A stretch of 64,000 bases of DNA from CBDCGJ01 sp965216645 (GTDB taxonomy: Bacteria > Pseudomonadota > Alphaproteobacteria > GCA-2731375). Below, in pieces: positions 62,417 through 64,000 of this stretch. The stretch covers positions 1 to 64,000 of the forward strand of contig CBDCGJ010000017.1 in assembly GCA_965216645.1 (NCBI GenBank), in the 5' to 3' direction. Position numbers and translations under genes: made by a program. Below the pieces are notes generated by a model that saw only the letters and a list, made by a program, of their open reading frames with translations, did not search any database and was not told where the DNA came from. Positions within the stretch are counted from its first letter, which is position 1. Each line of letters begins with the position of its first letter.

Positions 62417-63262
62417 CTACTTCTTCCGCTTCTTCGCCATCGCCGGCATCGGCGGGACCAGGAGGGCGGGATCCAGCCGCTCGCGGAACCAGTTGACGCG
62501 CCAGTCGAGATGGGGGCCGGTGGAGCGGCCGGTGCTGCCGACGGTGCCGATGCGCTCCCCCTGCTTGACCAATTGCCCGACCTTCACGTCGACCGCCAGC
62601 ATGTGAGAGTAGGTCGAGGAGAGACCGTGGCCATGGTCGATGATGATGGTGCCGCCGGTGAAGTAGAGATCCTTGGCCGCCATGGTCACCTTGCCGTCGG
62701 ACATGGAAACCACTGGCGTCCCCGCCGGCGCGGCGACGTCGATGCCGTAATGGGGCCGGCGCGGCTGGCCATTGAGAACCCGTCGGCTGCCATAGACGCC
62801 GGTGACGATGCCTTTGACCGGCCAGATGAAGCCGCTTTCGAACCAAGCTTGCGGGCTGTTGTTGGCGCGGGCGATGCCGATTTGCCGGTTCTCTTGTCTG
62901 ATCCGCTCGAGCGCCTTTTTCGATGGCGTTACCATGCCCTTCTTCAGGCCGCGGATATGCTGGGTCTTGTAGGTACGGGTCGCGATCTTCAGGGTCTGCT
63001 TTTGCTGGCTGCCGTCCGGCAGGCGGACGTCGAGCACGGTCTTCTTCTTGTAGTCGCGGTGGAAGCCGAAGACGAACTTGCCGCTGGGCGAAACCCGGAG
63101 CTTGCGGCCATTCAGGGTAACCTTAGCCTTCGGATCGGTTTGACCGATCACCAACCCGCCCTGCACGAGTTCGCCAGAAAGGCTATACGGCGCACGGGCC
63201 TGGGCCGTCGTAACGGCGGCGGTCAACAGCAACCAAAAGCTAAAGCAAAGTACCTTGCGCAT
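62417..63262 (-). CDS. M23-family (LytM-type) metallopeptidase
   Basis: 281 residues. Signal peptide MRKVLCFSFWLLLTAAVTTA; an N-terminal beta domain; a coiled part; then LytM: RRPHYGIDVAAPAGTP (His, Asp zinc ligands), DHGHGLSSTYSHM and TGPHLDWRVNW. Cleaves peptidoglycan peptides or activates amidases. The 5' end overlaps the xseA stop by 23 bases on the same strand. Confidence 0.93.
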   Translation of the reverse strand: MRKVLCFSFWLLLTAAVTTAQARAPYSLSGELVQGGLVIGQTDPKAKVTLNGRKLRVSPSGKFVFGFHRDYKKKTVLDVRLPDGSQQKQTLKIATRTYKTQHIRGLKKGMVTPSKKALERIRQENRQIGIARANNSPQAWFESGFIWPVKGIVTGVYGSRRVLNGQPRRPHYGIDVAAPAGTPVVSMSDGKVTMAAKDLYFTGGTIIIDHGHGLSSTYSHMLAVDVKVGQLVKQGERIGTVGSTGRSTGPHLDWRVNWFRERLDPALLVPPMPAMAKKRKK

Positions 63263-64000
63263 CGTCGTCTGTCTTCTTTCTTCGTGGTTTCGCCGGCGCG
63301 GGTTTCTTGGGCGAGTCTGTGCCGTCGACGGTGGCCGGGACTGCGCCGTCGGCGAACTCGATACTGAGGCCCTGGCCCGGCTCCGTGTCCGCCGCCCGCA
63401 GGATCGGCGCGCCGTCGCGCTGCCGCACCAGGGCGAAGCCCCGCGCCAAAACGTTCTGATAGGAATAGGAGGTCAGCAACTTGCCCTGCAGGGACAGACG
63501 TTGCTCCGCCTCCCGCACCGATTGCCGGCCCGCCTGACCCAAACGGCGGGTGTGGCCGGACAGGCGTTCGATTTGGCGCGCGATCTCCCGTTGCAGCAGG
63601 GTAGGGCGAAACGCGGCGCCGACCGCCGCCAGCTGCTGTACCCGGTTCTGCCGGAGCGCCAGCATGGCCCGCCCCAACCGCTCGCCGACATCGTCGAAGC
63701 GTTGGCTGGCCAACGACAGCAATTCGCGCGGGCCGCGCAAGCCGCGGGCGAGACCGGTCAAGGCCCGCTGCCGGTCGTCCAGCAACCGCCGCACCGCTTG
63801 AGCTTTCCGCTTCTCCAGATCGTTCAGGGTCAGCATCAGATCGGCCCGCACCGGCACGGCCATCTCCGCCGCCGCCGTTGGCGTCGGTGCGCGGCGGTCG
63901 CTGGCGTAATCGATCAGGGTGGTGTCGGTTTCGTGCCCGACGGCGGAGATCAGCGGGATCTCGCTGGCCGCCGCGGCGCGCACCACCGGTTCCTCATTGA
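63240..64000 (-). CDS. xseA: Exodeoxyribonuclease VII large subunit, C-terminal part (start outside window)
   Basis: About 250 residues are visible; the gene begins beyond the right edge. AVGHETDTTLIDYASDRRAP and TPTAAAEMAVP are diagnostic for XseA; a long coiled coil (~63360-63800) and YSYQNVLARGFALV follow. Degrades single-stranded DNA with XseB. The C-terminus is basic and Lys/Pro-rich. Overlaps the M23 gene by 23 bases. Confidence 0.95.
   Translation of the reverse strand, partial: NEEPVVRAAAASEIPLISAVGHETDTTLIDYASDRRAPTPTAAAEMAVPVRADLMLTLNDLEKRKAQAVRRLLDDRQRALTGLARGLRGPRELLSLASQRFDDVGERLGRAMLALRQNRVQQLAAVGAAFRPTLLQREIARQIERLSGHTRRLGQAGRQSVREAEQRLSLQGKLLTSYSYQNVLARGFALVRQRDGAPILRAADTEPGQGLSIEFADGAVPATVDGTDSPKKPAPAKPRRKKTDDDAQGTLL

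Overview
The window looks like a GC-rich alphaproteobacterial chromosome, probably Rhodospirillales-like. The pointers are a scaffolded RNase E, a long-form dCTP deaminase, a lipid A/Kdo operon, a BepA-type M48 protease, a PmbA homologue and many acyl-CoA or xenobiotic-type oxidoreductases. Most of it is ordinary chromosome with tightly packed, often overlapping genes. No rRNA, tRNA or CRISPR array was seen. All assignments come from reading the sequence; no database search was possible.

Layout. 1-7.8 kb: 3' part of rne, an aminotransferase, a GGT-like lipoprotein, an M48/TPR protease, a DsbA-family thiol protein and an MDR oxidoreductase. 8-10.6 kb: a leftward operon maiA - sirtuin - AhpD-like protein. 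The last gene has an in-frame UGA inside a CxxU-xxx-H motif, followed by a SECIS-like hairpin, so it is read here as a selenoprotein. 10.8-13.4 kb: a lone FlgC-like gene, a PAS-type histidine kinase and a PhyH-type dioxygenase. 13.4-19.4 kb: hppD, an amino-acid oxidase-like FAD gene, one IS110-family copy, a D-carbamoylase and a RES toxin, all frameshifted. Comparison with the intact second IS copy shows about 20 net single-base insertions and no substitutions that I could find, so the frameshifts in this stretch are probably sequence errors. 19.4-21.1 kb: an AT-richer three-gene unit made of an unknown 429-aa protein, an Xre/ParS-like antitoxin and the RES toxin. 21.3-24.6 kb: a sugar-epimerase-like cupin, an HpcH/HpaI-like lyase and a glycosyltransferase, bracketed by a truncated and a complete copy of an EthD-domain gene. 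24.7-26.1 kb: the intact IS110-family element (IS1111-like architecture).

26.6-35.4 kb: a frameshifted lipoprotein, dcd, pmbA with a CysQ-like phosphatase, a FIST sensor with a histidine kinase, and a serralysin-like RTX protease. 35.5-45.4 kb: a biotin-dependent carboxyltransferase, an M48/YbjQ membrane operon, a GST, a P-loop kinase, an acyl-CoA dehydrogenase with a 2-hydroxyacid dehydrogenase, and a molybdopterin oxidoreductase. 45.6-51.3 kb: an LPS operon msbA - acyltransferase - waaA - lpxK - lpxL-like. 51.3-54.4 kb: purC, a methyltransferase, a MerC-like membrane protein behind a Zur-box-like palindrome, and a CDF metal transporter. 54.5-61.1 kb: gene debris, then two HxlR-type regulators, each divergent from a redox enzyme. 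61.3-64 kb: an Ntn amide hydrolase, an M23 peptidase and the 3' part of xseA.

Themes. Tyrosine catabolism is hinted at by hppD and maiA. Thiol/selenol redox chemistry recurs (selenoprotein, CxxC paralogue, DsbA-family protein, GSTs). Two families of dispersed intergenic repeats occur: GTCAT...ATGAC palindromes, and a CCACAGATG/CATCTGTGG palindrome. Both IS110-family copies sit at the same place in the second repeat, which fits RNA-guided (bridge RNA) targeting.
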